Shown here: positions 8,497 through 16,900 of the stretch, piece by piece
Layout of the letters: every line of letters starts with the position of its first letter
How positions within the stretch are numbered: the stretch's first letter is position 1
DNA from: Acholeplasma sp. CAG:878
Lineage (GTDB): Bacteria; Bacillota_I; Bacilli_A; RF39; UBA660
Direction of reading: 5' to 3'
Assembly (NCBI GenBank): GCA_000432255.1
Contig: HF989913.1
Span: forward strand, 70,161-134,160
Length of the DNA: 64,000 nucleotides
The notes under the pieces: model-generated
The model's input: the letters and a program-made list of their open reading frames with translations, nothing else
Database searches by the model: none
Told to the model about the DNA's origin: nothing
Made by a program: the position numbers and the translations under genes

Positions 8497-8859
8497 ATGA
8501 TTAAAAAAGAATCACGTAATGTAGCTCGTTTAGCAAGACATGACCGCGTAAGAGCAAAAGTTAGTGGAACTAGCGAATGCCCACGCTTAAATGTATTTAG
8601 ATCAAATAATAATATTTTCGCACAAATCATCGATGATGTTAAAGGCGTAACTTTAGTAAGTGCTTCATCTAATGATAAAGAACTAAACCTTAAAAATGGT
8701 TCAAATATTGAAGCTGCTACTAAAGTAGGTCAATTATTAGCTAAACGCGCTAAAAAAGAAAATATTACAAAAGTCACTTTTGATCGAGGTGGCTACCTAT
8801 ACCATGGACGTGTTAAAGCATTAGCCGAAGCCGCACGTGAACATGGATTAGAATTTTAA
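8497..8859 (+). CDS. rplR: 50S ribosomal protein L18
   Basis: 120 residues. RLNVFRSNNNIFAQIIDD and FDRGGYLYHGRVKALAEAAR are diagnostic. L18 delivers 5S rRNA to the large subunit together with L5. AAAGGAG precedes the ATG. Confidence 0.98.
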   Translation: MIKKESRNVARLARHDRVRAKVSGTSECPRLNVFRSNNNIFAQIIDDVKGVTLVSASSNDKELNLKNGSNIEAATKVGQLLAKRAKKENITKVTFDRGGYLYHGRVKALAEAAREHGLEF

Positions 8860-8869
8860 GGAGGGTATT

Positions 8870-9373
8870 ATGGAGAAAAGAAAACGCGAACCACGCCCAA
8901 AATTATATGATGAAGAAATTATCAACATCGGTCGAGTTACAAAAGTAACTAAAGGTGGTCGTCATTTCCGCTTTTCAGCAACAGTTGCTGTTGGAGACCG
9001 AAATGGTAAAGTAGGAATTGGAACAGGTAAGGCTAATGAAGTTCCAGATGCAATTAAAAAAGCAGTTGCTGCTGCTACAAAAAACGTTACAACTGTTTCA
9101 GTTGTTGACGGTACTATTCCACATGAAGCACTAGGTGTTCGTGGAGCAAGTAAAATCATGTTAAAACCAGCTGGAAAAGGTACTGGAGTTAAAGCTGGAG
9201 GAGCTGTTCGTTCAGTTCTAGAATTAGCAGGAGTTAAAGATATCTTATCTAAATCACTAGGTTCAAATACTAAAATTAATATGGCATATGCAACATTAGA
9301 AGCATTAAAATCACAAAGAACAATTGAAGAAGTTGCTAAATTACGTGGCAAGAAAGTTGAGGAGATTCGATGA
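8870..9373 (+). CDS. rpsE: 30S ribosomal protein S5
   Basis: 167 residues with the double-stranded-RNA-binding-like N-domain (INIGRVTKVTKGGRHFRFSA) and the C-domain (GTGVKAGGAVRSVLELAGV). S5 affects decoding fidelity and mRNA unwinding. The stop overlaps the rplO ATG by 4 bp, so no rpmD (L30) gene fits between them. Confidence 0.98.
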   Translation: MEKRKREPRPKLYDEEIINIGRVTKVTKGGRHFRFSATVAVGDRNGKVGIGTGKANEVPDAIKKAVAAATKNVTTVSVVDGTIPHEALGVRGASKIMLKPAGKGTGVKAGGAVRSVLELAGVKDILSKSLGSNTKINMAYATLEALKSQRTIEEVAKLRGKKVEEIR

Positions 9374-9813
9374 AATTACATACATTAGCTCCAAATGAAG
9401 GTGCTACTAAGACCCGTAAAAGAGTTGGACGTGGTACAGGTTCAGGATTAGGAAAAACTAGTGGAAAAGGTCATAAAGGTCAAAATGCTCGTTCAGGTGG
9501 AGGAGTAAGACCAGGATTTGAAGGTGGACAATTACCTTTATTCCGTAGACTACCAAAAAGAGGTTTTTCAAATGCTTTATTTAAAACAGAATATGCTGTA
9601 ATCAATTTAAGTGATTTAAATAAATTTGAAGATGGTGCTGTTGTTACTCCAGAATTATTAAAAGACATGGGTCTTTTGAAAAAACAATTAGATGGCATCA
9701 AAGTATTGGGCAACGGAAAATTAGAAAGAAAATTAACTGTTAGAGCTCATAAATTCTCTAGCAAAGCTAAAGAAGAAATAGAAAAATTAGGTGGAAAAAC
9801 AGAGGTGATTTAA
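9370..9813 (+). CDS. rplO: 50S ribosomal protein L15
   Basis: 147 residues with the glycine/basic N-terminal tail GRGTGSGLGKTSGKGHKGQ and GGQLPLFRRLPKRGFSN. L15 is a late-assembly large-subunit protein. It follows rpsE directly with an ATGA overlap and precedes secY with one base between. Confidence 0.97.
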   Translation: MKLHTLAPNEGATKTRKRVGRGTGSGLGKTSGKGHKGQNARSGGGVRPGFEGGQLPLFRRLPKRGFSNALFKTEYAVINLSDLNKFEDGAVVTPELLKDMGLLKKQLDGIKVLGNGKLERKLTVRAHKFSSKAKEEIEKLGGKTEVI

Positions 9814-9814
9814 A

Positions 9815-11077
9815 ATGCTTAAAACATTTAAACAAATCTTTAGTCCAAAAAACAAAGATATTCAAAAGCGCATTTTATTCACTCTAGGGTGCTTAATTAT
9901 ATTTATCGTTGGTCAAGCAATAATAGTTCCAGGAATTAATAAAGATGCATTAGGTACAAATACATTAGGTTTCTTTCAATTAATGAACTTAATGGGTGGA
10001 GGAAGCTTAGAGAGATTTTCAATTTTCGCTTTAGGTGTTATGCCATACATTACTGCATCAATTATTATTCAAATTCTATCAATGGATATTATTCCATATT
10101 TGACAGAATTAACTAAACAAGGTGGAACTGGTAGAGCGCAAATTAATAAAATTACAAGATATACTGGTATTGCTTTAGCATTTATTCAAGGTTACGTATA
10201 TTCATTTGCTTATCTAGGAAATGGAGGAAGTCTAATTAATCTTGATTATATGCAATTTGCTTTAGTTTTAACTGCTGGTACCTCTCTATTATTATGGATA
10301 GGTGACCAAATGACAGCTAAAGGAATTGGTAATGGAATATCAATGATAATCATGGCTGGAATTATTGCTAATTTACCTACAATGTTTACAACTGCATTTA
10401 ATGAAATGATTAAATCAGGAACAGTAGGTATAATTGAATTTATTCTATATGTATTAGTTTATATAGGAATAGTAATTGGAATAGTTTATGTTGAAGGAGC
10501 AGAAAGAAGAATTCAAATTCAATATGCTAATAAATCAAATAATAGTTTTGGTGGTAGACAAAATTACATTCCATTTAAACTTAATTCAGCCGGAGTAATC
10601 CCTGTAATCTTTGCTTCTACATTAGTTTCAATTCCATCATTCATAGCAGCAATTATTAAAAAAGACGCATTTACAAACTTTATTAATAAATGGATTGTTA
10701 TGAACACACCAACTGGATTTGTTTTATATATCGTTTTGATTTTCTTATTTGCATATTTTTATACATTCATGCAAATAAAACCAAAAGATACAAGTGATAA
10801 TTTAAACAAAAATGGTGGGTATATACCAGGAATTAGACCGGGTGAAGACACTGAAAAATATATAAGTAAAGTATTAAGTAGAATTACAATTGTTGGAGCA
10901 ACATTCCTTGCAATATTAGCAGGTACTCCTATAATATTTGGAGTAATTACAAATTTATCTAGTAATGTAACGCTTGGAGGTACAGGACTATTAATCGTTG
11001 TTGGTGTTGCTTTAGAAACATATAAACAATTAGAAAGTCAACTACAAAGTAGAAGTTATAAAAAAGGAAGAAGATAA
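9815..11077 (+). CDS. secY: Preprotein translocase subunit SecY
   Basis: 420 residues with about ten hydrophobic helices; this is the usual length. SecY signatures visible include GGGSLERFSIFALGVMPYIT and the cytoplasmic loop with GGRQNYIPFKLNSAGVIPVI. It forms the protein-conducting channel in the cytoplasmic membrane with SecE and SecG. The 3' motif around FNKNGGYIPGIRPG-type sequence (here LNKNGGYIPGIRPGEDT) is also conserved. Position between rplO and adk is standard. Confidence 0.98.
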   Translation: MLKTFKQIFSPKNKDIQKRILFTLGCLIIFIVGQAIIVPGINKDALGTNTLGFFQLMNLMGGGSLERFSIFALGVMPYITASIIIQILSMDIIPYLTELTKQGGTGRAQINKITRYTGIALAFIQGYVYSFAYLGNGGSLINLDYMQFALVLTAGTSLLLWIGDQMTAKGIGNGISMIIMAGIIANLPTMFTTAFNEMIKSGTVGIIEFILYVLVYIGIVIGIVYVEGAERRIQIQYANKSNNSFGGRQNYIPFKLNSAGVIPVIFASTLVSIPSFIAAIIKKDAFTNFINKWIVMNTPTGFVLYIVLIFLFAYFYTFMQIKPKDTSDNLNKNGGYIPGIRPGEDTEKYISKVLSRITIVGATFLAILAGTPIIFGVITNLSSNVTLGGTGLLIVVGVALETYKQLESQLQSRSYKKGRR

Positions 11078-11078
11078 A

Positions 11079-11741
11079 ATGAGAAACATCATTTTAATAG
11101 CCCCACCAGCAGCTGGTAAGGGAACACAATCAAAAATGATTTGTGAAAAATATCAAATTCCTCATATTTCAACTGGTGACTTACTAAGAGATGAGGCAAA
11201 AAAAGAAACAAAATTAGGTAAATTAATTCAAAATAAAATGAATAATGGGGAATTAGTAACTGATGAAATAGTTATTGAACTATTAAAAAATAGAATTAAA
11301 AAACCTGATTGTTCTAATGGTTATGTTCTAGATGGATTTCCAAGAAACATTTCTCAAGCAGAAAAATACTTAGAAATACTAGAAGAATTTAATTTACCGC
11401 TAGGAGATGTAATTTATCTAGAATTACCAAAAGAAATTGCTAAAAAAAGAATTGTTGGAAGATTATCATGTACTAATTGTGGTGCAGTGTATAATGACCA
11501 ATTTGAGGAAAGTAAACCAAAAAATTTAGAAGTATGTGATTTATGTAACAACACACTTTCTAAAAGAGAAGATGACAATGAAGAAGTTTTCGATAAAAGA
11601 TATGATACATATGTTTTAGAAACAAAACCTTTAATTGATTTCTTTGATGAAAAAGGTTTACTATCTAAAATCGATAGTAGTGTAAGCATAGAAAGTGCTT
11701 TCAATGAAATAGAAAAGATTATTAATCGAGGTAATTTATGA
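11079..11741 (+). CDS. adk: Adenylate kinase, zinc-lid form
   Basis: 220 residues. It interconverts AMP + ATP and 2 ADP in the cytoplasm. The P-loop reads APPAAGKGTQ (residues 8-17) rather than the usual GPPGAGKGTQ, with two Gly-to-Ala changes but the catalytic Lys14 kept. The LID domain has four cysteines at 131, 134, 153 and 156, a zinc site seen in Gram-positive enzymes. DGFPRN (residues 85-90) is intact. ATGA overlap with map. Confidence 0.97.
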   Translation: MRNIILIAPPAAGKGTQSKMICEKYQIPHISTGDLLRDEAKKETKLGKLIQNKMNNGELVTDEIVIELLKNRIKKPDCSNGYVLDGFPRNISQAEKYLEILEEFNLPLGDVIYLELPKEIAKKRIVGRLSCTNCGAVYNDQFEESKPKNLEVCDLCNNTLSKREDDNEEVFDKRYDTYVLETKPLIDFFDEKGLLSKIDSSVSIESAFNEIEKIINRGNL

Positions 11742-12478
11742 TTAAAACAGAAGAAGAAATTGAACTTATGCGAATAGCAGGTAAAATTGTTGGTGATACA
11801 CACAATTACTTAAAACAATTTATAAAACCTGGCATAAGAACAAAAGAATTAGATAAATTAGCTTATGATTATATACTAAGTCGTGATGCTACTCCGTCTT
11901 TTAAAGGTTATATGGGTTTTCCAGGTACAGTTTGTATATCAATTAATGATGAGGTTGTACATGGAATCCCAAGTAATCGAAAATTAAAAGAGGGCGATAT
12001 AGTATCAATTGATATAGGGGCGTGTTATAAAGGATATCATGGGGATTCAGCTTGGTCTTACCCAGTTGGTAAAATAAGCAAAGAAAAAGAATATCTTTTA
12101 AAACATACTGAAGAATCTTTATTTGAAGGATTAAAAGAAGCTAAATCTGGCAATAGAATAGGAGATATATCTCATGCTATTGAGAATCACGCTAAGAAAT
12201 ATCACTTAGGTGTGGTAAAAGAATTAGTAGGACATGGAATAGGTAATTGTGTTCATCAAAAGCCTGATGTTCCTAATTATGGCAAACGAGGTTGTGGAAT
12301 GGAACTTAAAAGTGGTATGACAATTGCTGTTGAACCAATGTTAACACTTGGAAGTCCAAAAGTATTTATCTTAGATGATGATTGGACAATTGTAACAGGT
12401 GATGAAAGTCCAGCCGCACATTTTGAACACACTATTCTAATTACAGATGATGGCTACGAAATTTTGACAAAGAGGTGA
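11738..12478 (+). CDS. map: Methionine aminopeptidase type I
   Basis: 246 residues. Removes the N-terminal methionine from nascent proteins. The five metal ligands are all visible: Asp92, Asp103, His166, Glu199 and Glu230, with substrate-binding His75 in DEVVHGIPS. The gene overlaps adk by 4 bp and ends with TGA, one of the clear standard-code stops in the window. Confidence 0.98.
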   Translation: MIKTEEEIELMRIAGKIVGDTHNYLKQFIKPGIRTKELDKLAYDYILSRDATPSFKGYMGFPGTVCISINDEVVHGIPSNRKLKEGDIVSIDIGACYKGYHGDSAWSYPVGKISKEKEYLLKHTEESLFEGLKEAKSGNRIGDISHAIENHAKKYHLGVVKELVGHGIGNCVHQKPDVPNYGKRGCGMELKSGMTIAVEPMLTLGSPKVFILDDDWTIVTGDESPAAHFEHTILITDDGYEILTKR

Positions 12479-12482
12479 TATA

Positions 12483-12698
12483 ATGGCTAAGGATGATATA
12501 ATAGAAGTTGAAGGAAAAGTATTAGAAATTATTCCTGGAGGCGACTTTATCGTCGAATTAGAAAACAAACATACTGTAGTTGCTCGCGTTTCTGGTAAAA
12601 TCCGAATGAACATGATTCGCATCTTACCAGGTGATACAGTAGTTTTGGAAATCTCTTCGTATGACCTAAAACGTGGGCGAATCATTTATCGAAAATGA
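12483..12698 (+). CDS. infA: Translation initiation factor IF-1
   Basis: 71 residues, the S1/OB-fold protein with KDDIIEVEGKVLEIIPG and SGKIRMNMIRILPGDTV. IF-1 binds the A site of the 30S subunit during initiation. Four bases separate it from map; AGAGGTGAT lies before the ATG. Confidence 0.98.
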   Translation: MAKDDIIEVEGKVLEIIPGGDFIVELENKHTVVARVSGKIRMNMIRILPGDTVVLEISSYDLKRGRIIYRK

Positions 12699-12724
12699 AC
12701 CTAATTATATAGGAGGGAAATTTT

Positions 12725-12838
12725 ATGAAAATCAAACCATCAGTAAAACCAATGTGTGATAAATGCAAAGTTATTAGACGTAAAGGACGCGTACAAGTTA
12801 TTTGTTCAAATCCTAAACATAAACAAAGACAAGGTTAA
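12725..12838 (+). CDS. rpmJ: 50S ribosomal protein L36, zinc-binding form
   Basis: 37 residues, starting MKIKPSVKPMCDKCKVIRRK. It has the zinc ligands Cys11, Cys14, Cys27 and His32, so it is the C+ form. It was found by reading the 150-bp gap between infA and rpsM; TAGGAGGG lies 8 bp before the ATG. Its position is standard for the alpha operon. Confidence 0.97.
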   Translation: MKIKPSVKPMCDKCKVIRRKGRVQVICSNPKHKQRQG

Positions 12839-12852
12839 TAGGAGGTGTTTTA

Positions 12853-13218
12853 ATGGCACGTATTAAGGGTGTAGATATCCCAGATAATAAGCGTATTGAA
12901 ATTGCATTAACTTATATTTATGGTATTGGTCGTAGTCTATCTACTAAAATTTTAGCAGATGCTAAAATTGATGCAAATCGTAAAGCTGGAACTTTATCAA
13001 ATGAAGAATTAGTATTAATTCGTGATGAAGTAAACAAATATCTTACTGAAGGTGATTTACGTCGTGAAGTTAACATGAACATCAAAAACAAGATGGAAAT
13101 CAATTGTTATCAAGGCGTTCGTCACAAAAGAGGATTACCAGTTAGAGGACAAAGAACTAACCGTAACGCACGTACTCGTAAGGGTAAAGGTAAAGTTGTT
13201 GCAAATAAGAAGAAATAA
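12853..13218 (+). CDS. rpsM: 30S ribosomal protein S13
   Basis: 121 residues. MARIKGVDIPDNKRIEIALT and the C-terminal RHKRGLPVRGQRTNRNART are diagnostic. S13 lies at the top of the 30S head, contacting the P-site tRNA and the large subunit. TAGGAGGTG precedes the ATG. Confidence 0.98.
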   Translation: MARIKGVDIPDNKRIEIALTYIYGIGRSLSTKILADAKIDANRKAGTLSNEELVLIRDEVNKYLTEGDLRREVNMNIKNKMEINCYQGVRHKRGLPVRGQRTNRNARTRKGKGKVVANKKK

Positions 13219-13238
13219 AACTTTAAGGAGGTTAAATT

Positions 13239-13622
13239 ATGGCTTATAAAGCACGTAAACGTAAAGTTAAGAAAAATGTTCCTGAAGGAAAAGCTTTTAT
13301 TCACTCAACTTTTAATAATACGATTGTTACAATTACTGATAATGAAGGTAATGCAATCAGTTGGGCTTCAGCTGGAACTTTAGGATTTAAAGGAAGCAAA
13401 AAATCAACTCCTTTCGCAGCTGGTATGAGTGCAGAAGCTGCCGGAAAAGCTGCTGTTGAAATGGGAATGAAAAAAGTAGAAGTATTCGTAAAAGGACTTG
13501 GTTCTGGTCGCGAAACTGCAATTCGTTCACTACAAACTGCAGGATTAGAAATTGCATCTATTCAAGATGTAACACCAATTCCGCACAATGGTTGTCGTCC
13601 ACCAAAACGTCCACGTGGATAA
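13239..13622 (+). CDS. rpsK: 30S ribosomal protein S11
   Basis: 127 residues with HSTFNNTIVTITDNEGNAIS and the C-terminal PHNGCRPPKRPRG that reaches the mRNA exit region. S11 forms part of the platform. AAGGAGG precedes the ATG. Confidence 0.98.
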   Translation: MAYKARKRKVKKNVPEGKAFIHSTFNNTIVTITDNEGNAISWASAGTLGFKGSKKSTPFAAGMSAEAAGKAAVEMGMKKVEVFVKGLGSGRETAIRSLQTAGLEIASIQDVTPIPHNGCRPPKRPRG

Positions 13623-13641
13623 TAATAAAGGAGGTTTATAA

Positions 13642-14592
13642 ATGCTAAACTTTGAAAAACCAATATTCAAGATAACTGAATATGTAGAAAATAATAATTA
13701 TGGTAAATTTGAACTAGAACCACTAGAAAGAGGTTTTGGAACAACTTTAGGTAATGCATTAAGAAGAGTAATGCTTTCAAGTATGCCAGGTAGCGCTATT
13801 GTGGCAGTTAAAATTGAAGGTGTTATGCACGAATTTCAAACAATGGATGGAATAGTTGAAGATGTTACTTCAATAGTTCTAAATTTAAAAAATGTCGTTA
13901 TTAAAAATCATTCAGAAGGAGAAAAAATAATAAGATTAAACACTTCAAAAGAAGGTGTTGTAACTGCTGGTGATTTTGAATGCGACCCAGATATCGAAAT
14001 TATAAATCCAGAGCAAGAAATAGCAACAATTGCTGCAGGTGGAAAATTAGAAATGGAAATGATTGTTTCAAACGGTCGTGGATATGTTCCATCAACAGAA
14101 AATAAAAAATTTGTTGAAAATAACAAATTAGGCTATATTCCAATTGATGCACTATATTCACCAATTGAAAGAATTAGTTATGAAGTAGAAAATGCTCGTG
14201 TTGGTCAAGATGCTAATTATGATAAGTTAATTTTAAGCGTATATACTAATGGCTCAATTAGACCAGAAGAAGCAGTAGCTCTAGGTTCTAAAATATTGAT
14301 TGAACACTTCAATATTTTAACAAATCTAAGTGAAATAGCTGATATGACAGGTATTATGAGTGCTAAACAAGAAGATAGTAAACTTAAAAAATTAGAAACT
14401 TCAATTGATGATTTAGATTTCTCAGTTAGAGCTTATAATTGTTTGAAAAGAGCCAATATTAATACTTTAGGAGATTTAACAGAAAAAACAGAATTAGAAA
14501 TGATGAAAATTCGTAATTTAGGTAAAAAATCACTTAAAGAAGTTATGGACAAAATAAAAGAAATGGGACTTAGATTCCGCGAAGAAGACTAG
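13642..14592 (+). CDS. rpoA: DNA-directed RNA polymerase alpha subunit
   Basis: 316 residues with the dimerising N-domain (about residues 1-230; RGFGTTLGNALRRVMLSSMPG) and the C-terminal domain (about 250-316; RAYNCLKRANINTLGDL), which contacts UP elements and activators. A flexible, charged linker joins them. Standard position between rpsK and rplQ. AAAGGAGG precedes the ATG. Confidence 0.98.
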   Translation: MLNFEKPIFKITEYVENNNYGKFELEPLERGFGTTLGNALRRVMLSSMPGSAIVAVKIEGVMHEFQTMDGIVEDVTSIVLNLKNVVIKNHSEGEKIIRLNTSKEGVVTAGDFECDPDIEIINPEQEIATIAAGGKLEMEMIVSNGRGYVPSTENKKFVENNKLGYIPIDALYSPIERISYEVENARVGQDANYDKLILSVYTNGSIRPEEAVALGSKILIEHFNILTNLSEIADMTGIMSAKQEDSKLKKLETSIDDLDFSVRAYNCLKRANINTLGDLTEKTELEMMKIRNLGKKSLKEVMDKIKEMGLRFREED

Positions 14593-14603
14593 GAGGTAAT
14601 TTT

Positions 14604-14957
14604 GTGTATAGAAAATTAGGGCGTACCAATAAACACCGTCGTAGTATGCTAGCCAACTTAACTCGTAATCTAATCAAATACGAAAGAATTGAAACTACTG
14701 AAACAAGAGCAAAAGAAGTAAGAAAATTCTTAGATAAAATGATTACATACGGAAAAGATGGTTCGTTAGTATCAAGACGTAAAGCCTTAGCATTCTTACA
14801 AAACGATAATGAAGCAGTTAAAAAAGTATTCGATGTACTAGCTCCTCGTTACGCTAACCGTAATGGTGGATATACAAGAATATTAAAACTTGATGAACGT
14901 CGTGGTGATGATGCTTTAATGGCAATTATAGAATTAGTAGAGGAAGATGCAAAATAG
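14604..14957 (+). CDS. rplQ: 50S ribosomal protein L17
   Basis: 117 residues beginning at a GTG (14604) preceded by TAGGAGGT; MYRKLGRTNKHRRSMLANL is the typical N-terminus and YTRILKLDERRGDDALMAII the typical end. It closes the ribosomal operon; the stop codon lies inside the terminator hairpin. Confidence 0.97.
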   Translation: MYRKLGRTNKHRRSMLANLTRNLIKYERIETTETRAKEVRKFLDKMITYGKDGSLVSRRKALAFLQNDNEAVKKVFDVLAPRYANRNGGYTRILKLDERRGDDALMAIIELVEEDAK

Positions 14958-14968
14958 CATCTTTTTTT
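14944..14968 (+). terminator. Terminator of the ribosomal operon
   Basis: AAGATGC / GCATCTT hairpin with a six-base loop followed by seven T. It overlaps the last codons of rplQ. Confidence 0.85.
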
Positions 14969-14981
14969 GTTTAATAATAAA

Positions 14982-15043
14982 ATGTACGAAATGTACAAAA
15001 TTTAATAAAAAATATGTACAAAATGTACGAAATGTGATATTAT
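14982..15043 (+). promoter_or_regulatory. 9-bp ATGTACNAA repeats overlapping the promoter of the AAA ATPase gene
   Basis: Four copies of ATGTAC(G/A)AA occur as two back-to-back pairs (14982-14999 and 15014-15031), followed by a partial copy ATGTGATAT. A possible promoter, TGTACA (15015-15020) with a 17-bp spacer and TATTAT (15038-15043), lies within the repeats. Repeats across a promoter suggest an operator for a repressor, perhaps the gene product itself; that is inference. Confidence 0.55.
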
Positions 15044-15058
15044 TTAAGTGGTGAGATA

Positions 15059-16351
15059 ATGAAAAGAAAAATCGAGGAAGAATTACTTAAATGGAAAAAT
15101 GATTTTAAAACTCCTTTAATGCTGGTTGGTGCTAGGCAAACTGGAAAAACTTATATAATAGACAAATTTTGTTTAAATAATTTTAAAAACTATATTTATA
15201 TTAATTTAGAAAAAGAAAGTTCTATTGTTGAAATATTTGATAAAACATTTAATCCAGATGAAATAATTGAAAAAATAGAAATACTTAAAAATATAAATAT
15301 AAATGTTTCTGATACAGTTATATTTTTCGATGAAATACAAGTAAGTGAAAGAGCTATAACATCATTAAAATATTTTTGCGAAAGCGAAAAACCTTATAAA
15401 ATAATTTGTGCTGGTTCATTATTAGGAGTAAAAATCAACAGATTTAAATCTTCGTTTCCAGTTGGTAAAGTTTTAATTAAATATTTATATCCATTAGATT
15501 TTGAAGAATTTTTAGATGCAATAGGGGAAGAAAAATTAAAAATAGAAATAAAAAAACACTATGAATCCTGTGTTCCACTATTAGATTGTATACATGATAA
15601 AGCAATTGATTTATATAAAAAATATTTGATTTTGGGTGGGATGCCATCTATTATAAAAGATTTTATAAATAAAAATATGAAAATAACAGAAGTTAACTTT
15701 GACATACAGGAACAAATAATAACTTCTTATTTGGCTGATATGAACAAATATACGGAAAATTCTGAAGGAATTAAAAATAGTAAAATATATAACTCTATTC
15801 CCAAAGAATTAGCACGCGAAAACAACACTTTTAAATATAGTTTAATATCAAGTGATGCTAGAAAAGTAAGGTATGAGTCTAGTCTAGATTGGTTATTAGC
15901 AAGTAATATGATTATAAAATGTAACCTTACTTTAAAAAATGAGTCTCCATTAAAAGCATTTATTAACGAGGATAAATTTAAATTGTATTTAAGTGATTGT
16001 GGCTTATTAAGAGCACTATCAAATATAGATTATAGAGAAATATTATTAGATAAAAATATTATGTATAAAGGTGTATTAACCGAAAATTATGTTGCTTGCG
16101 AATTTTTTTCTAAATCAAAGGAATTATATTATTATACTTTTGAAAAATATGAAATAGATTTTTTAGTCAAAATTAATGGTAATCTTATCCCAATCGAAGT
16201 TAAATCAGGGAGAAGAACAAATAGTAAAAGTTTAAATGCATACATAAATAAATATAATCCAGAATACAGTATTAGATTATCGATGAAAAATTTTGGCTTT
16301 GAAAACAACATAAAGTCTATTCCTTTGTATGCAACATTTTGTATAAATTAA
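15059..16351 (+). CDS. AAA ATPase with C-terminal DUF4143 / nuclease-like domain
   Basis: 430 residues. The N-terminal ATPase shows Walker A LVGARQTGKTY (about residues 22-32) and Walker B VIFFDEIQ (about 90-97), followed by the sensor GSLLGV. The C-terminal part (about 240-430) is of the DUF4143 type, with YEIDFLVK and IPIEVKSG spaced like a PD-(D/E)xK active site. These large families (ATP-binding proteins near mobile or toxin-like loci) have no settled function. The gene sits between rplQ and ecfA1, which are neighbours in other Bacilli, so it was probably inserted. Confidence 0.8.
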   Translation: MKRKIEEELLKWKNDFKTPLMLVGARQTGKTYIIDKFCLNNFKNYIYINLEKESSIVEIFDKTFNPDEIIEKIEILKNININVSDTVIFFDEIQVSERAITSLKYFCESEKPYKIICAGSLLGVKINRFKSSFPVGKVLIKYLYPLDFEEFLDAIGEEKLKIEIKKHYESCVPLLDCIHDKAIDLYKKYLILGGMPSIIKDFINKNMKITEVNFDIQEQIITSYLADMNKYTENSEGIKNSKIYNSIPKELARENNTFKYSLISSDARKVRYESSLDWLLASNMIIKCNLTLKNESPLKAFINEDKFKLYLSDCGLLRALSNIDYREILLDKNIMYKGVLTENYVACEFFSKSKELYYYTFEKYEIDFLVKINGNLIPIEVKSGRRTNSKSLNAYINKYNPEYSIRLSMKNFGFENNIKSIPLYATFCIN

Positions 16352-16375
16352 AAAAAACTGGTAAACAGTTTTTTT
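16350..16375. terminator. Bidirectional terminator between convergent genes
   Basis: AAAAAACTG / CAGTTTTTT hairpin with loop GTAAA, with A and T runs on both sides, between the AAA ATPase gene and the leftward ferritin-like gene. Confidence 0.8.
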
Positions 16376-16801
16376 CTATAGAAAAGTTTTTAACTTTTCC
16401 ACACTATCTTCTTGCATGGTAACGTATTCGCTGATTATATTTTTAACTTGTTTATCTAATTCCTTATTATTTAAAATTCTTCGTCCTTCAATTATGCCCA
16501 TATTTGTACCTTGCAATAATAATTCAGCTAATTTAGAACTAGAATGGTCAGTCAAAGTTTTCATGTTTATTCCATACCATGTCATCGCTTTTGTCATTAC
16601 TCCAGTTTTATGAACCTCACCTTCATTGTACTCTGGATAAATATCTTCAATTTTTTTAAAAATATCTTTATATTTATTTCTTTCAATTTCTAAAGTTTTT
16701 TTAAGTTCATTGTCCTCTACTTTTTCTAAAACAAAATCAATAGCGTCCACACCCATACAAGAACCCTTACTTATTTCATCTAATGCATTAATATTTTCCA
16801 T
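16376..16801 (-). CDS. Small helical protein, ferritin-like four-helix type (function unknown)
   Basis: 141 residues, all predicted helix, with no membrane segment. The pattern (KGSCMGVDAIDFVLEKVED, then KYKDIFKKIE, YGINMKTLTDHSSSKLAELL and GTNMGIIEGRR) resembles a family of about 140-residue uncharacterised Bacillota proteins that looks like a DUF2383/ferritin-like four-helix bundle. A conventional di-iron EXXH ligand set is not evident, so enzymatic iron binding is not claimed. It is transcribed towards the AAA ATPase gene. Confidence 0.6.
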   Translation of the reverse strand: MENINALDEISKGSCMGVDAIDFVLEKVEDNELKKTLEIERNKYKDIFKKIEDIYPEYNEGEVHKTGVMTKAMTWYGINMKTLTDHSSSKLAELLLQGTNMGIIEGRRILNNKELDKQVKNIISEYVTMQEDSVEKLKTFL

Positions 16802-16853
16802 AAAATCACCATTAATAATATTCCCAATATTTATAAAATTATTATAAAATTTG

Positions 16854-16882
16854 TTGTTTAATTTTGAATTGTCTTGTATAAT
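16854..16882 (+). promoter_or_regulatory. Promoter of the SDR gene
   Basis: TTGTTT (16854-16859), 17-bp spacer, TATAAT (16877-16882); the gene starts at 16901 after AAAGGGTGAT. Confidence 0.65.
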
Positions 16883-16900
16883 ATTTAAAAGGGTGATTAT

